DNA from: an uncultured Halomicronema sp. | Lineage (GTDB): Bacteria; Cyanobacteriota; Cyanobacteriia; Phormidesmidales; Phormidesmidaceae | DNA: 53,185 nucleotides | Assembly (NCBI GenBank): GCA_937899725.1 | Contig: CALCCA010000147.1 | Coordinates: forward strand, 1 to 53,185 | Reading direction: 5' to 3' | Part shown: positions 28,349 to 37,074 of the stretch, piece after piece | Layout of the letters: every line of letters starts with the position of its first letter | Numbering within the stretch: position 1 is the first letter of the stretch | Position numbers and translations under genes: made by a program | Notes under the pieces: generated by a model | Told to the model about the DNA's origin: nothing | The model's input: only the letters and a program-made list of their open reading frames with translations | Databases searched by the model: none

Positions 28349-28988
28349 AGCTCTCCTGCCGCTGGAGCTGCTGCTGACGTTCGTAGTGAGTCTCGTAGAG
28401 AATCTCGAACTGGCCGCCATATTCCTGAATCATGGCAATCTGCCGCCGATAAAACCCGCGAAACAAATTGGCAAATAGCAGCGTAAAAATGGCTACCAAC
28501 AGTCCCGCCGCCGTCGAAACCAGCGCTTCACTAATGCCGCCCGTCACCAGGCTAGCGTTGGCCGCAATGTTGTCTAGCTGCAGCGCATCAAAGGAACGGA
28601 TGAGGCCCAAAATGGTGCCAAGTAGGCCCAAGAGCGGCGAGACGCTAATAATGGTGGCGAACACCGTGTTGAAGCGGCGCAAGAGCGGCAACTCGGCCTG
28701 CATGGCACTCGCCAACGCCAGATGAAACTGCTTCGGGCTGGCTCCTTCAATTTCCAGAGCTTCTAAAAAAATACGCGCTGTTGGCAAGGTGGCGTTTTGC
28801 CGCAGCTTGGGGTGAACATCGACCGGTGCTTGCCGATAGGTGCGTAAGACGTCTTGCATTACCCGACGCTGCCGCTGATTGAGCCGCACCCAAAAGATCG
28901 AACGCTCGATCACCAGGGCAATCGCCACCAACGAAAACAAGAGTAGCGGCCACATCACAATGCCGCCTGCGGCAAAAATTCTTCCCAT
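28335..28988 (-). CDS. exbB: ExbB-like proton channel protein
   Basis: ExbB forms the pentameric inner-membrane channel around ExbD. The 217-residue protein has an early membrane helix (GGIVMWPLLLFSLVAIALV), a cytoplasmic region, then two helices: FATIISVSPLLGLLGTILG near residue 110 and GISEALVSTAAGLLVAIF near residue 150, the conserved MotA/TolQ/ExbB block. It is the first gene of the minus-strand iron operon and is divergent from the tonB-like gene, with about 370 bases between. I could not identify a convincing Fur box there. Confidence 0.93.
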   Translation of the reverse strand: MGRIFAAGGIVMWPLLLFSLVAIALVIERSIFWVRLNQRQRRVMQDVLRTYRQAPVDVHPKLRQNATLPTARIFLEALEIEGASPKQFHLALASAMQAELPLLRRFNTVFATIISVSPLLGLLGTILGLIRSFDALQLDNIAANASLVTGGISEALVSTAAGLLVAIFTLLFANLFRGFYRRQIAMIQEYGGQFEILYETHYERQQQLQRQESYVHS

Positions 28989-29360
28989 TGTTGTTTCCTT
29001 GCTTATCCGCGTTTGCCTAACTGCAGAGCGCCGCTCAGCGATCGCGAAGGGTGTAATTTTATTGAGAACCTATGTCAGATGATTGAGCCTCATCCTTTGT
29101 CGGATGTCAAGGCTCTATAGACATTTGCTAGCGATAGCGCTAAACCCTAGTAGGATGGAACGCTGCCACCATGAGAGCTGCAAAGATCTTTCGCCACAAG
29201 ATTTTTAGGCTTTCTGCCAAAATGTCTTCAAATTTACATTTGACAGCTCATCGCAAAAACATCACCAAAAATATTCCTATCAGCTATTGACTTATTGGTA
29301 GGTTTTCTCAACTATTATGTAGACAGTTTGGAGACGTACCCATCTACGCGGGCGAATGCC
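28989..29360. other. Divergent promoter region of exbB and tonB
   Basis: The 370 bases between exbB and the tonB-like gene should hold both promoters. AT-rich stretches at 29058-29070 and 29225-29300 could be promoter elements. No 19-base Fur palindrome of reasonable quality was seen; AATTTTATTGAGAAC near 29056 is only a weak match. Confidence 0.4.
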
Positions 29361-30800
29361 ATGAGCCTCTCTGATTTTTGTGATAAGCAACACGAGCAAG
29401 AGCAAAAAGGGCTCCGCAAGTTATTGCTGCTTGGGCTAGCCGGTTCGGTAGGCACGCATGTCGTGCTGTTTGGCATGTTGGGTTGGTTAGGGCAGCGCAC
29501 GGCTCAAGCTGAGCCATCGCCGATCGAGCTGCTGGTGATGGAGCCTCAGCAAGAAGTAATCCCCGAGGAAATCACAGAGATGGCCCCGGCTGAAGTGGGT
29601 CAACAAACAAACAATCCGGCCCCGGCTGCCCCGGCCAGTGTGGCCGCTGCGCCGGCCCCACCGCCGCCCGCTGAACTGGTTGAGCCCGAGCCGATTCCCG
29701 AGGAGCCTGTGACCGAGGCGGAATCAGACCTGACTGTGCCAGAGGAGCCAGAAGAGACCGAAGAAGAGCCGGAAGAGGAAGCAGAAACCGCAGAGAGTAC
29801 CGAGGAACCTGAGGAAGATCTTGAGGTTGCTACCCTGCCTGACATTGATACAACCCAATTTGAACGGCTGCGCCAATCTCTCCAGAATTACTTTGATGGG
29901 GAAGTGCTCGAATCGCCTGCCAATGAGGGCTCGACTGGGACTGACCCCAACGCCCCCGCCGCCGACAGCGATGGCGATGCCGAAACCATCACTCGTAATA
30001 GCGGCCTCGATGGTAATCCTGGCGGCACGAATGAGTTGGGCGATGGCACCGGGCAGGGCCAAGGCTCGCGGACTGTCGCCTGTCAAAACTGTGTGCTACC
30101 GGACTATCCGCAAAGCGCCATAGATGATGGCATTGAAGCGACTCCTGGCGTGCAGGTAGACGTTAATCCCGATGGCTCGGTACGCAGTGTGACCCTAACG
30201 CAGTCCAGCGGCAATGCGGCGATCGATCAAGCCGCCATTGAAGCTGCCCGGAACTCTACTTTTACCCCAGTGAGCGGCGGCGCGAGTGTCCCCATTGTGT
30301 ACGACATGGTGCTTGAGGGGTCTGAGCGCAGTCGAGAAGCCTCTCAGCGGGGCGATCGCCGCTCGGTCGAAGTGCCTGCTGACGAGCCCGAAACCCCCAC
30401 TCAAACAGCCAACGAGATCGAGTCAGAAGGATCTGATGCGGAAGCAGTAGAGACCAATACCGTTCCAGATGACGCCGAGGAAGACAGCGCCACTCCAGAA
30501 ACTGGCGATGTTGATAGCCCCGCAGCGGAAACAGATACGGCGACTGAGGAAGACAGCGCCAGCGACGAAACGACTGAAGAGCCGACAACCGATGAAGACG
30601 CTGGTGCTGAGGAGCCAGCCCCGAGCGAACCTGTATCAGAGCCACCGGCAACGACCAACGAAGGCGGCGGCGGCTCCGCGCCAGAACCGACTCCACCCAC
30701 GCCAGAACCGACCCCACCTGCCCCAGAACCGGCTCCCCCCACACCGGCGCCCGAGCCCGTGCCAACTCCTGCTGCTGAGACCGAATCTGAGGACGAGTAG
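29361..30800 (+). CDS. TonB-like protein with long acidic C-terminal tail
   Basis: TonB passes energy from ExbB/ExbD to outer-membrane receptors. The 479-residue protein has one N-terminal membrane helix (residues about 19-42), a long Glu/Pro-rich spacer suited to span the periplasm, and a TonB C-terminal domain at residues about 236-320 (LPDYPQSAIDDGIEATPGVQ, then VQVDVNPDGSVRSVTL and AIEAARNSTFTPV). Unusually, about 160 further residues of acidic, Thr/Pro-rich repeat text (TPPTPEPTPPAPEPAPP) follow the domain that normally ends the protein. The first 22 codons of the longer frame are not favoured; no strong ribosome site is visible. Confidence 0.85.
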   Translation: MSLSDFCDKQHEQEQKGLRKLLLLGLAGSVGTHVVLFGMLGWLGQRTAQAEPSPIELLVMEPQQEVIPEEITEMAPAEVGQQTNNPAPAAPASVAAAPAPPPPAELVEPEPIPEEPVTEAESDLTVPEEPEETEEEPEEEAETAESTEEPEEDLEVATLPDIDTTQFERLRQSLQNYFDGEVLESPANEGSTGTDPNAPAADSDGDAETITRNSGLDGNPGGTNELGDGTGQGQGSRTVACQNCVLPDYPQSAIDDGIEATPGVQVDVNPDGSVRSVTLTQSSGNAAIDQAAIEAARNSTFTPVSGGASVPIVYDMVLEGSERSREASQRGDRRSVEVPADEPETPTQTANEIESEGSDAEAVETNTVPDDAEEDSATPETGDVDSPAAETDTATEEDSASDETTEEPTTDEDAGAEEPAPSEPVSEPPATTNEGGGGSAPEPTPPTPEPTPPAPEPAPPTPAPEPVPTPAAETESEDE

Positions 30801-31564
30801 CGGCCCGCAAGGAGAAGTCATACCAATTCTCTGAAACTGGACTACAGATCTTCCTTATTCCCTACGGGAAGGCTACGCCAACGACGCCGCTCAAGGAACG
30901 TCGGCTGAGCGGCGTCATAAGCCCTACGGGCAGGCCAAGCCAACATGCAGTGTCTCCTACTGGGAAAAAGCCGACTTATATGGGTAGCTGTCATTTTTTG
31001 ACCTGGTATCAGAGGTCGATGTTTTGACCAAGTGGTTGAGGCCGCGATCGCGGCACTGCCCTATGCAATCAGCTCAATGCGGCGACCAAGATTTTTGGGG
31101 TTCATCAAGATCAAAAGGCTGTCAATCAAAGCCGTTGGTGCGGTGAAGGCGGCTGTCGAGGGCACCAGCCCGAGCTGACTGATTGGGGCGATCGCACCTG
31201 CGGCCAGCTTGGCATTAACAGTATTACGCTGACGTTGAAGCGACCGGCTGTGGCCACGCTGCACAGCGCATTTGAAAGATGCAGCCTCCCATATCCTCAG
31301 CATCCCAACCGATCGAGGCGTTAGAGCTTCACTCCTGGTCGAGGGATTGTAGTGCCCTCTGATGGATGAGATGTGGGCGCTCAATTGAGCTTGCGATAGT
31401 TGGCGATCGCTTTCGTTGCCTCGAGCCGCCGCAACCAGACGAGCGCGGGTCAGACCTTATCGAAATATTATTTTTAGATCACACTGATCGGCAACAAGCG
31501 AGTTTCATACTAGATAATTAATCTCTGCGATCGCTTGACTTGTCGGGAAATCAGGAAAAAGTCA
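30801..31564. other. 760 bases with palindromic repeats, no gene
   Basis: The stretch 30860-30945 holds two CCCTACGGG words in repeat-type context flanking a hairpin (listed separately), a kind of dispersed repeat seen widely in filamentous cyanobacteria. A minus-strand open frame at 31061-31384 has no family features and I do not accept it. The last 120 bases are AT-rich and could hold the promoter of the next operon. Confidence 0.45.
30883..30916. repeat. 11-bp perfect hairpin in dispersed repeat
   Basis: GACGCCGCTCA at 30883-30893 pairs exactly with TGAGCGGCGTC at 30906-30916, around a 12-base loop. CCCTACGGG words lie on both sides, at 30861-30869 and 30922-30930. It follows the tonB-like gene by about 80 bases and might also end its transcript. 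Confidence 0.65.
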
Positions 31565-32110
31565 ATGATGACAATAGGCACTACGCCAGCACAATCAGCC
31601 CCAGCAACTGACCATGGCTCTCAGTTAGGGCATTGGCTAGAAGAATACAGCGAAATTGCCGCCATTTTGCCGGTGCTCGGCGGCTTGTTCGTGACGACCC
31701 AGTTACGACTGCGAGGGGCCAGCGCCTTGGTGGTGAATCTAGCGATCGCCGCCGTTGCCCGACAAGCCATTGTGCAGCTCAAAAAGCAGTCAGTGAGTGA
31801 TGCTCCGACGGTGCAGACGAGCGAGACGAATGGCGCTCATTCCTCGGGTAAAGAGGAAGACTACACCATTGTCCATTCTGTATCGGGGCGTATTCGCCTG
31901 CGGATTCCTCGCCTGCTGACCGATGCGCTCTTTGCCCAGCGTTTAGAGAAGCTGCTGCTGGTTCAAGATATTGTGAGTCAGGTGCGCATTAACCGCGCTG
32001 CCAGTTCAATCGCGATTCAATATGACGGGGCTGACCTCACCGAGTTGGAGTTGGGGATGCGGCTGTTACAGGTGTTAGAGCAGACAGAACAAGATATCGT
32101 CACGGCCTAA
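31565..32110 (+). CDS. HMA-like domain membrane protein
   Basis: A 181-residue protein. Residues about 30-75 are hydrophobic (IAAILPVLGGLFVTTQLRL, then SALVVNLAIAAVARQAIV) and may form one or two membrane helices. Residues about 105-170 (YTIVHSVSGRIRLRIPRL, then VSQVRINRAASSIAIQY) have the beta-alpha-beta pattern of a heavy-metal-associated (HMA_2) domain without the metal-binding CxxC. The start at ATG 31565 has AGGA about nine bases upstream. The same domain begins the P-type ATPase encoded 41 bases downstream, so the two are very likely partners from one transcript. Confidence 0.8.
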   Translation: MMTIGTTPAQSAPATDHGSQLGHWLEEYSEIAAILPVLGGLFVTTQLRLRGASALVVNLAIAAVARQAIVQLKKQSVSDAPTVQTSETNGAHSSGKEEDYTIVHSVSGRIRLRIPRLLTDALFAQRLEKLLLVQDIVSQVRINRAASSIAIQYDGADLTELELGMRLLQVLEQTEQDIVTA

Positions 32111-32151
32111 CCTGACTCCCTACCGGCGCTCCTGAATTGACCGTAAACTGT

Positions 32152-34401
32152 ATGACGCAATTTTCGACTTCGGCGCTCGGGGCAGCTCCAGATGCGGTAG
32201 CCCTGACCTCAGATCATTCTGCCCTGTGGAAAATCGTGCATCAGGTGCCGGGGCGGCTGCGGCTGCGGGTTCCTAAGTTAGGCACTCAGCCTCAGTGCCA
32301 AGCCCAACTCCAGAGTGGATTGGCCGCTTTGCCTGAGGTGCAGCAGGTACGCATGAATCTCGCGGCTCGGTCGGTGGTGATCCGCTATGTGCCCTCAGCC
32401 GCATTAGAGATGTCTGCTCACCTGAGTGAACTGCTGAGCAATTTAGAACGTGATTTAGAGGCCGTTGATGCTGTCCTTGCCCCCGACGAGTCACCGCTTC
32501 AGCCGCCGTTAGAGGGCGATCGCTCAACCGCGCCTTTGAAGGGGGCTGGCGATCAGCGCGGCTCCACGTTGCGGTTACCGTTGCTGGCATCAGCGCTCGC
32601 GTTGGCCAGTCGTTGGCCGGGATTGCGGGGGGCGCGTCCCGTGGCAGCGGTGACTTTGGCGATTACTATCTGGCCCATTGCCCGGCGAGCTTGGCAAAGT
32701 CTCTGGCGCGATCGCCGCCTTAACATTGACTGTTTGGACTTTCTCGCACTGAGTCTGAGCGCTTGGCAAGGACGATTATTGACCCCGGCACTGGTGATTG
32801 CGCTGCATGAAATCGGCGATGCCATTCGCGACCAAACGGCTCGGGCAACGGCAGTGCGATCGTCGACCCTAGCGGATGCGATCGGTCGCTTCGCCTGGGT
32901 GCAGGGCGCAGCGGAGGAACTGCGGCAAGTACCCAGTGATCGGGTGCAGTTAGGAGACCTGGTGGTGGTGCATCCGGGGGAGCAAATTCCGGTGGATGGC
33001 ACGGTGCTGAAGGGGGAAGCAACGGTCGATCAGCAGGGCCTCACCGGAGAAGCGATGCCCATCGTGGCCCGGCCCGACACCTATGTCTTTGCCTCCACTC
33101 TGGTGCGATCGGGACAGTTAACCCTCAAAGCAGAGCGGATCGGCGACCAAACTCGCGCGGCGGCAGGACTGCGACTACTCGAACAAGCACCGGTCTACGA
33201 CACCCGCATGGCGAACTATACGGAAAAGGTGGCCGATCGCCTGATCATGCCCTCGCTGCTGCTGGCCACGTTGGTGTTGGGCCTCACCCGCGACCCGGCT
33301 CGCGCCGCCGCCATTCTCACCCTGGACTTTGTTACCGGTATTCGGGTGTCGATTCCCACCACGTTTTTGGGGGCGCTGAACCATACGACTCGCCACGGGG
33401 TACTGGTGCGTAGTGGCCGCACCCTCGAGCAATTGGCCGAAGTCGATACTATCGTCTTTGACAAAACCGGGACTCTGACCGAAGGCACCCTCGCGATCGC
33501 CAACATTGCTCCCCTCTCGTCCGATCTCTCGGCGGCCCGGTTACTGCAGTTGGCCGCTTCCGCCGAGCAACACTTAACGCATCCGGTGGCAGAAGCGATC
33601 GTCGAACAGGCTCAGGCTCAGGGCATCCCCCTACTGCCCCGAGATGACTGGGACTATAGCGTGGGACTGGGAGTGACCGCCCATATTGAGGGGCACACCA
33701 TTACGGTGGGGAGCGAGCGCTTTTTGCAGCAGCAAGCGGTGATGTGGAACGGCTGGATCAATCCGCAGGCAGGCGCGTTATCACTCATTTATGTCGCCTG
33801 CGACGGCGAGTTTATCGGCACGCTGGCCTATACTGACCCCCTGCGGCGAGAAAGCTCGCGGCTGATTCACCTCCTGCAGCAGGAGTTTGGCCTGGAACTC
33901 CACTTGCTCACGGGGGACAACCCCCAACGCGCCGCGCAGGTCGCCCAGACGTTGGGTATTCCCGCTGACAAGGTCTATGCGGAAGCGTTTCCCGACCAAA
34001 AGGCCAAAATTGTGCGCGATTTGCACCGCTCTGGGCGCACAGTGGCCTTCGTGGGTGACGGCTTGAACGATTCGGTGGCGCTGGCCTATGCCGATGTCTC
34101 GGTGTCCTTTGAACGGGGGGCCGACGTGGCGCGCGAAACCGCCGATGTGGTGCTGATGAACAATGATTTGCTGGATCTGTTGGAAGCGATCGCGATCGCT
34201 CGCCAAACCCGCGACCTGATTGAGCAAAACATCGCCCTCGTCGTCGTCCCCAACCTGGTTGCTCTGGGACTGGCTACCACCGCCGGGCTCAGCCCTCTCA
34301 TCGCGACAGTGATTCACAATGGCTCCGCGATCGCGGCGGGCCTCAACAGCCTCCGCCCCCTCTTCCAACACGAGTTCACCCCTAACTTGATAATTGACTG
34401 A
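32152..34401 (+). CDS. P-type ATPase without CPC motif
   Basis: The 749-residue protein has an HMA_2-like N-terminal domain (residues about 25-85, no CxxC), membrane helices, the actuator motif TGEAMP near residue 301, the phosphorylated Asp437 in DKTGTLTEG, HPVAEAI near residue 478 of the nucleotide domain, and GDGLNDSVALA near residue 636. All parts for an ATP-driven pump are present. However, the helix that normally carries Cys-Pro-Cys reads DFVTGIRVSIPTT, with Phe393-Val394-Thr395 at the CPC position. Substrate therefore cannot be taken from P1B copper or zinc pumps. The start could be ATG 32152 or a TTG 15 bases before. Confidence 0.9.
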   Translation: MTQFSTSALGAAPDAVALTSDHSALWKIVHQVPGRLRLRVPKLGTQPQCQAQLQSGLAALPEVQQVRMNLAARSVVIRYVPSAALEMSAHLSELLSNLERDLEAVDAVLAPDESPLQPPLEGDRSTAPLKGAGDQRGSTLRLPLLASALALASRWPGLRGARPVAAVTLAITIWPIARRAWQSLWRDRRLNIDCLDFLALSLSAWQGRLLTPALVIALHEIGDAIRDQTARATAVRSSTLADAIGRFAWVQGAAEELRQVPSDRVQLGDLVVVHPGEQIPVDGTVLKGEATVDQQGLTGEAMPIVARPDTYVFASTLVRSGQLTLKAERIGDQTRAAAGLRLLEQAPVYDTRMANYTEKVADRLIMPSLLLATLVLGLTRDPARAAAILTLDFVTGIRVSIPTTFLGALNHTTRHGVLVRSGRTLEQLAEVDTIVFDKTGTLTEGTLAIANIAPLSSDLSAARLLQLAASAEQHLTHPVAEAIVEQAQAQGIPLLPRDDWDYSVGLGVTAHIEGHTITVGSERFLQQQAVMWNGWINPQAGALSLIYVACDGEFIGTLAYTDPLRRESSRLIHLLQQEFGLELHLLTGDNPQRAAQVAQTLGIPADKVYAEAFPDQKAKIVRDLHRSGRTVAFVGDGLNDSVALAYADVSVSFERGADVARETADVVLMNNDLLDLLEAIAIARQTRDLIEQNIALVVVPNLVALGLATTAGLSPLIATVIHNGSAIAAGLNSLRPLFQHEFTPNLIID

Positions 34402-34708
34402 ATAGCTAAATAGTTTGAAGTACTTACAGTGCCGGGCAACCAACTGGATGGTAGGCTCTCGCTGAGGCAGGATATTATTCCGCATAACATCCCATTTCAA
34501 GATGGGATCAAAAGTCATCGAAAGCTTTGTACTGCAGATGTTTCAATGGCATCAAGAAGGCATCGTAATATGAGGAAACTTTCTCTCTAATAATATTGTT
34601 ATGTCGCCTCAGGATATTAGCTTGGTTGCTAGTGCCTTGTTAATTTTTTTGGGTTCAGTATGAGTTATAAGGAGTATAGAAATAGTTGCTAGATGATGAA
34701 AGTTCATT
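34402..34708. other. AT-rich spacer with hairpin
   Basis: ATCCCAT at 34489-34495 pairs with ATGGGAT at 34502-34508 around a six-base loop, possibly a terminator for the ATPase operon. The following 200 bases become AT-rich, matching the next gene, and hold no ORF that I accept. A GGAG near 34672 lies too far from ATG 34709 to serve it. Confidence 0.45.
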
Positions 34709-35857
34709 ATGGATCCAATAACAGTACTTGCTGCAATTGCCACTATAGTTCTCCAAAAAGCTTTAGAAAAAACTAGCGAAGAATTAGGAGAGCGAGTTTT
34801 AAAGCAGAGTGATAAATTACTTTCTACACTCAAGACAAAATCACCAAAAGCTGCTTCTGCCATCGAACTATCTCTTGAACAACCATTAGATTATGGGCAA
34901 GTTGTTGCAGATTTAGAGACTCTTATCGAAGCAGAACCTGAGGTCGCCGAAATTGTTCAAGAGCTTGCAATAGCTGGAAAGCAAGATTCAAATATGAGCT
35001 TAAGTGAGTCCAGTCTTATGGAGCTTGCTAACAGCCTTAAGGAACAAAGCTTAGAATCCAAAAGAGATATTTACTTGGCAGATAAGATTGGTCTTGTTGT
35101 TCAAGGCAGTTCTAATACAATTGCAAATATCAATTTAGGAAACGCATTATTTCACTTTTCAGGACACGGTATATCCTCTCCTCAATGGTCAAGAAAGGAA
35201 AAGTATGAAAAATATCAGTTTCAATGGGAAATATTTATTAAGTTCTCTGGTAATAATATTCAAGCTTCGAAAGCATTTCAATTACTGTTTTGGCTGACTG
35301 AAGCCTTAGGATCTATATCCGGAGTTTCTGTAGAAATAGAAAGTCAAGGTGTAGGAAGCATATGGTTTAAGCTAAGAGTATTCATTAAGAATTTCATTCA
35401 GAAGGATGAAGTCAAAGAAGTTTTAGAGAAGACGCGTGACGCTGTTATAGCAGAACAACTAGATAAACGCATCGTAGAAACTGAAAAACTTGAAGAGGAA
35501 ACTCTTAAAACTAAGGCTGAAAGAATAGCTGCTGAAAAGCAAAATACAAACCTGCCAAGTGCTGAAGAAGTCCAGAAAATAAGAGATATAGAAATTCATT
35601 TAAGAGAATTAGAGGTTCGAGAAAAAGAAGCAGATATAGAACGTAAAGAAATAGAGAATCAGCAAAAGAAGCTTGAACTCTATGAGCAAGTTGCTTACAT
35701 GATGGAAGAGGGATTACTCACAGCAGCAGCAGTAGAAATTCAAATTAATGGCGTACCTTTCATTTCTAGCGAAGACAAAAAAATTCTTCCCGGTGTAGAC
35801 ATGGATACTATTGATAATAGGGGTGCACGTAACCCTAATAATGAGACAGAATCGTAA
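34709..35857 (+). CDS. AT-rich coiled-coil protein of unknown function
   Basis: A 382-residue protein clearly AT-richer than its neighbours. The N-terminus MDPITVLAAIATIVLQKALE, then a helix EELGERVLKQSDKLLSTLK and LEQPLDYGQVVADLETLIEA, recalls an N-terminal helical module I associate with cyanobacterial conflict and signalling proteins (memory only). Residues about 125-150 (VVQGSSNTIANINLGN) form a short Asn/Gly-rich stretch, followed by a beta-rich middle domain, a charged coiled coil at about 225-335 (RELEVREKEADIERKE) and a disordered end. No enzyme motif is seen. Its composition and lone position suggest transfer. Confidence 0.7.
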   Translation: MDPITVLAAIATIVLQKALEKTSEELGERVLKQSDKLLSTLKTKSPKAASAIELSLEQPLDYGQVVADLETLIEAEPEVAEIVQELAIAGKQDSNMSLSESSLMELANSLKEQSLESKRDIYLADKIGLVVQGSSNTIANINLGNALFHFSGHGISSPQWSRKEKYEKYQFQWEIFIKFSGNNIQASKAFQLLFWLTEALGSISGVSVEIESQGVGSIWFKLRVFIKNFIQKDEVKEVLEKTRDAVIAEQLDKRIVETEKLEEETLKTKAERIAAEKQNTNLPSAEEVQKIRDIEIHLRELEVREKEADIERKEIENQQKKLELYEQVAYMMEEGLLTAAAVEIQINGVPFISSEDKKILPGVDMDTIDNRGARNPNNETES

Positions 35858-36100
35858 TTAAGGATTTTTGATTCACACAATTTTTCCAATCATTTGGGTC
35901 CAAGACTATCGATTTTGGCAGCCACATAACACTACGCAGGAGCGGACAGAATGAGTAATTCAGATGTTGATACATATTGGCCGCCGCTCAGCTTCACGTT
36001 AGCCTGCAAAGTTATTGGTTAAGGTTATTAGTGGAGGGATAATGAGATTTCGGACTCAGTTTACGATGCCAGACTCAGCTGACGATTCAAGAACGCTGCT
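35858..36100. other. AT-rich spacer, nothing recognised
   Basis: The bases between the AT-rich gene and the hydrolase show no ORF and no clear hairpin. A near copy of ACTCAGTTTACGATGCCAG / ACTCAGCTGACGATTC at 36054-36088 is a short direct repeat just before the hydrolase start. Confidence 0.35.
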
Positions 36101-36961
36101 ATGGAAAGTACGAATTTTCTCACCCTACCTGACCATCGACGGTTAGCCTATGCAGAGTACGGTGACCTCAACGGGCATCCCGTTTTCTATTTTCATGGTG
36201 GTGGAACTTCTCGGTTAGAGCCATTGTTGTTAGGTGATGAAGTATTTATCCGATTAGGCTTACGATTGATTGCGCCAGATCGTCCAGGAATAGGACAGTC
36301 AGACTTCCAACCGAATCGCGGATTTTCTGATTGGACGAAGGATGTTACCTTTCTGGCCGATGCCCTGGGGTTAGACAAATTTTCAGTGTTGGGGGTTTCG
36401 TCGGGAGGCGGCTATACGGCTGCCTGTGCTGCCAAGATTCCTCATCGATTATATTCAGCCGTGATCGTTTCAGGAGCATGGGAATTTACAATTGCGGATT
36501 TGTTGAAATCCAATCGTGGGAGTTTTATTTTAATCAAGTATTTTCCCTGGCTGTATCAAGCCTCAATGAAATTGACACAGCGATCGCTTAATGGTTCTCC
36601 AGATAAACTATTAGGAACCTTAGAAAAAAGACTGCCAGCAGCGGATTACGCAGTATTAAAATTGCCAGGTCGGATAAAGACCAGCTGTGAGGCTTTGAAC
36701 GAAGGACTTCGTTCAGGAACACGAGGAACTGCCTGGGATCTTCAACTTTACTTCAGGAAGTGGGACTTTAGTTTAGATGAAATTCGGATGCCACTAACAT
36801 TGTTCTATGGTGAAGAGGATAAGAATGTTCCGCTTGATCTAGTAAAGCGAACTGCGGCAACTCTCCCGACGGCTAAGCTGGTGATGTATCCAAATGAAGG
36901 GCATATCTCGGTGGTGGTGAATCAGATTGAAGCGATCGCCAAAGTGCTCCTAAATGAATGA
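36101..36961 (+). CDS. Alpha/beta hydrolase
   Basis: A 286-residue hydrolase. The oxyanion motif FYFHGGGTSRLEP lies near residue 30, the nucleophile Ser in LGVSSGGGYTAACA near residue 100, the acid in FYGEEDKNVPL near residue 233 and the catalytic His in NEGHISVVV near residue 264. The opening LPDHRRLAYAEYGD is typical of lipase/esterase-like members. The substrate is unknown. It is alone on its strand, and base use moves back towards that of the main genome. Confidence 0.88.
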   Translation: MESTNFLTLPDHRRLAYAEYGDLNGHPVFYFHGGGTSRLEPLLLGDEVFIRLGLRLIAPDRPGIGQSDFQPNRGFSDWTKDVTFLADALGLDKFSVLGVSSGGGYTAACAAKIPHRLYSAVIVSGAWEFTIADLLKSNRGSFILIKYFPWLYQASMKLTQRSLNGSPDKLLGTLEKRLPAADYAVLKLPGRIKTSCEALNEGLRSGTRGTAWDLQLYFRKWDFSLDEIRMPLTLFYGEEDKNVPLDLVKRTAATLPTAKLVMYPNEGHISVVVNQIEAIAKVLLNE

Positions 36962-37074
36962 GAACCGGGCATTTGCGTTGACGTAGTGCAGGCTAATAAT
37001 CCGCTTGCACACCGTTTGCATCCAACTCACTGTGATTTGGAGCGGCCTCAAGCCATTGGGCTGAGCGGAGGCTT

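Noticed and set aside
28989-29360. Fur box between exbB and tonB
   Set aside because: No 19-base palindrome of adequate match was found; AATTTTATTGAGAAC is too weak.
31061-31384. 107-codon minus-strand open frame
   Set aside because: Ends in a smooth stretch (LIDSLLILMNPKNLGRR) but the rest has no structure; at most a gene remnant.
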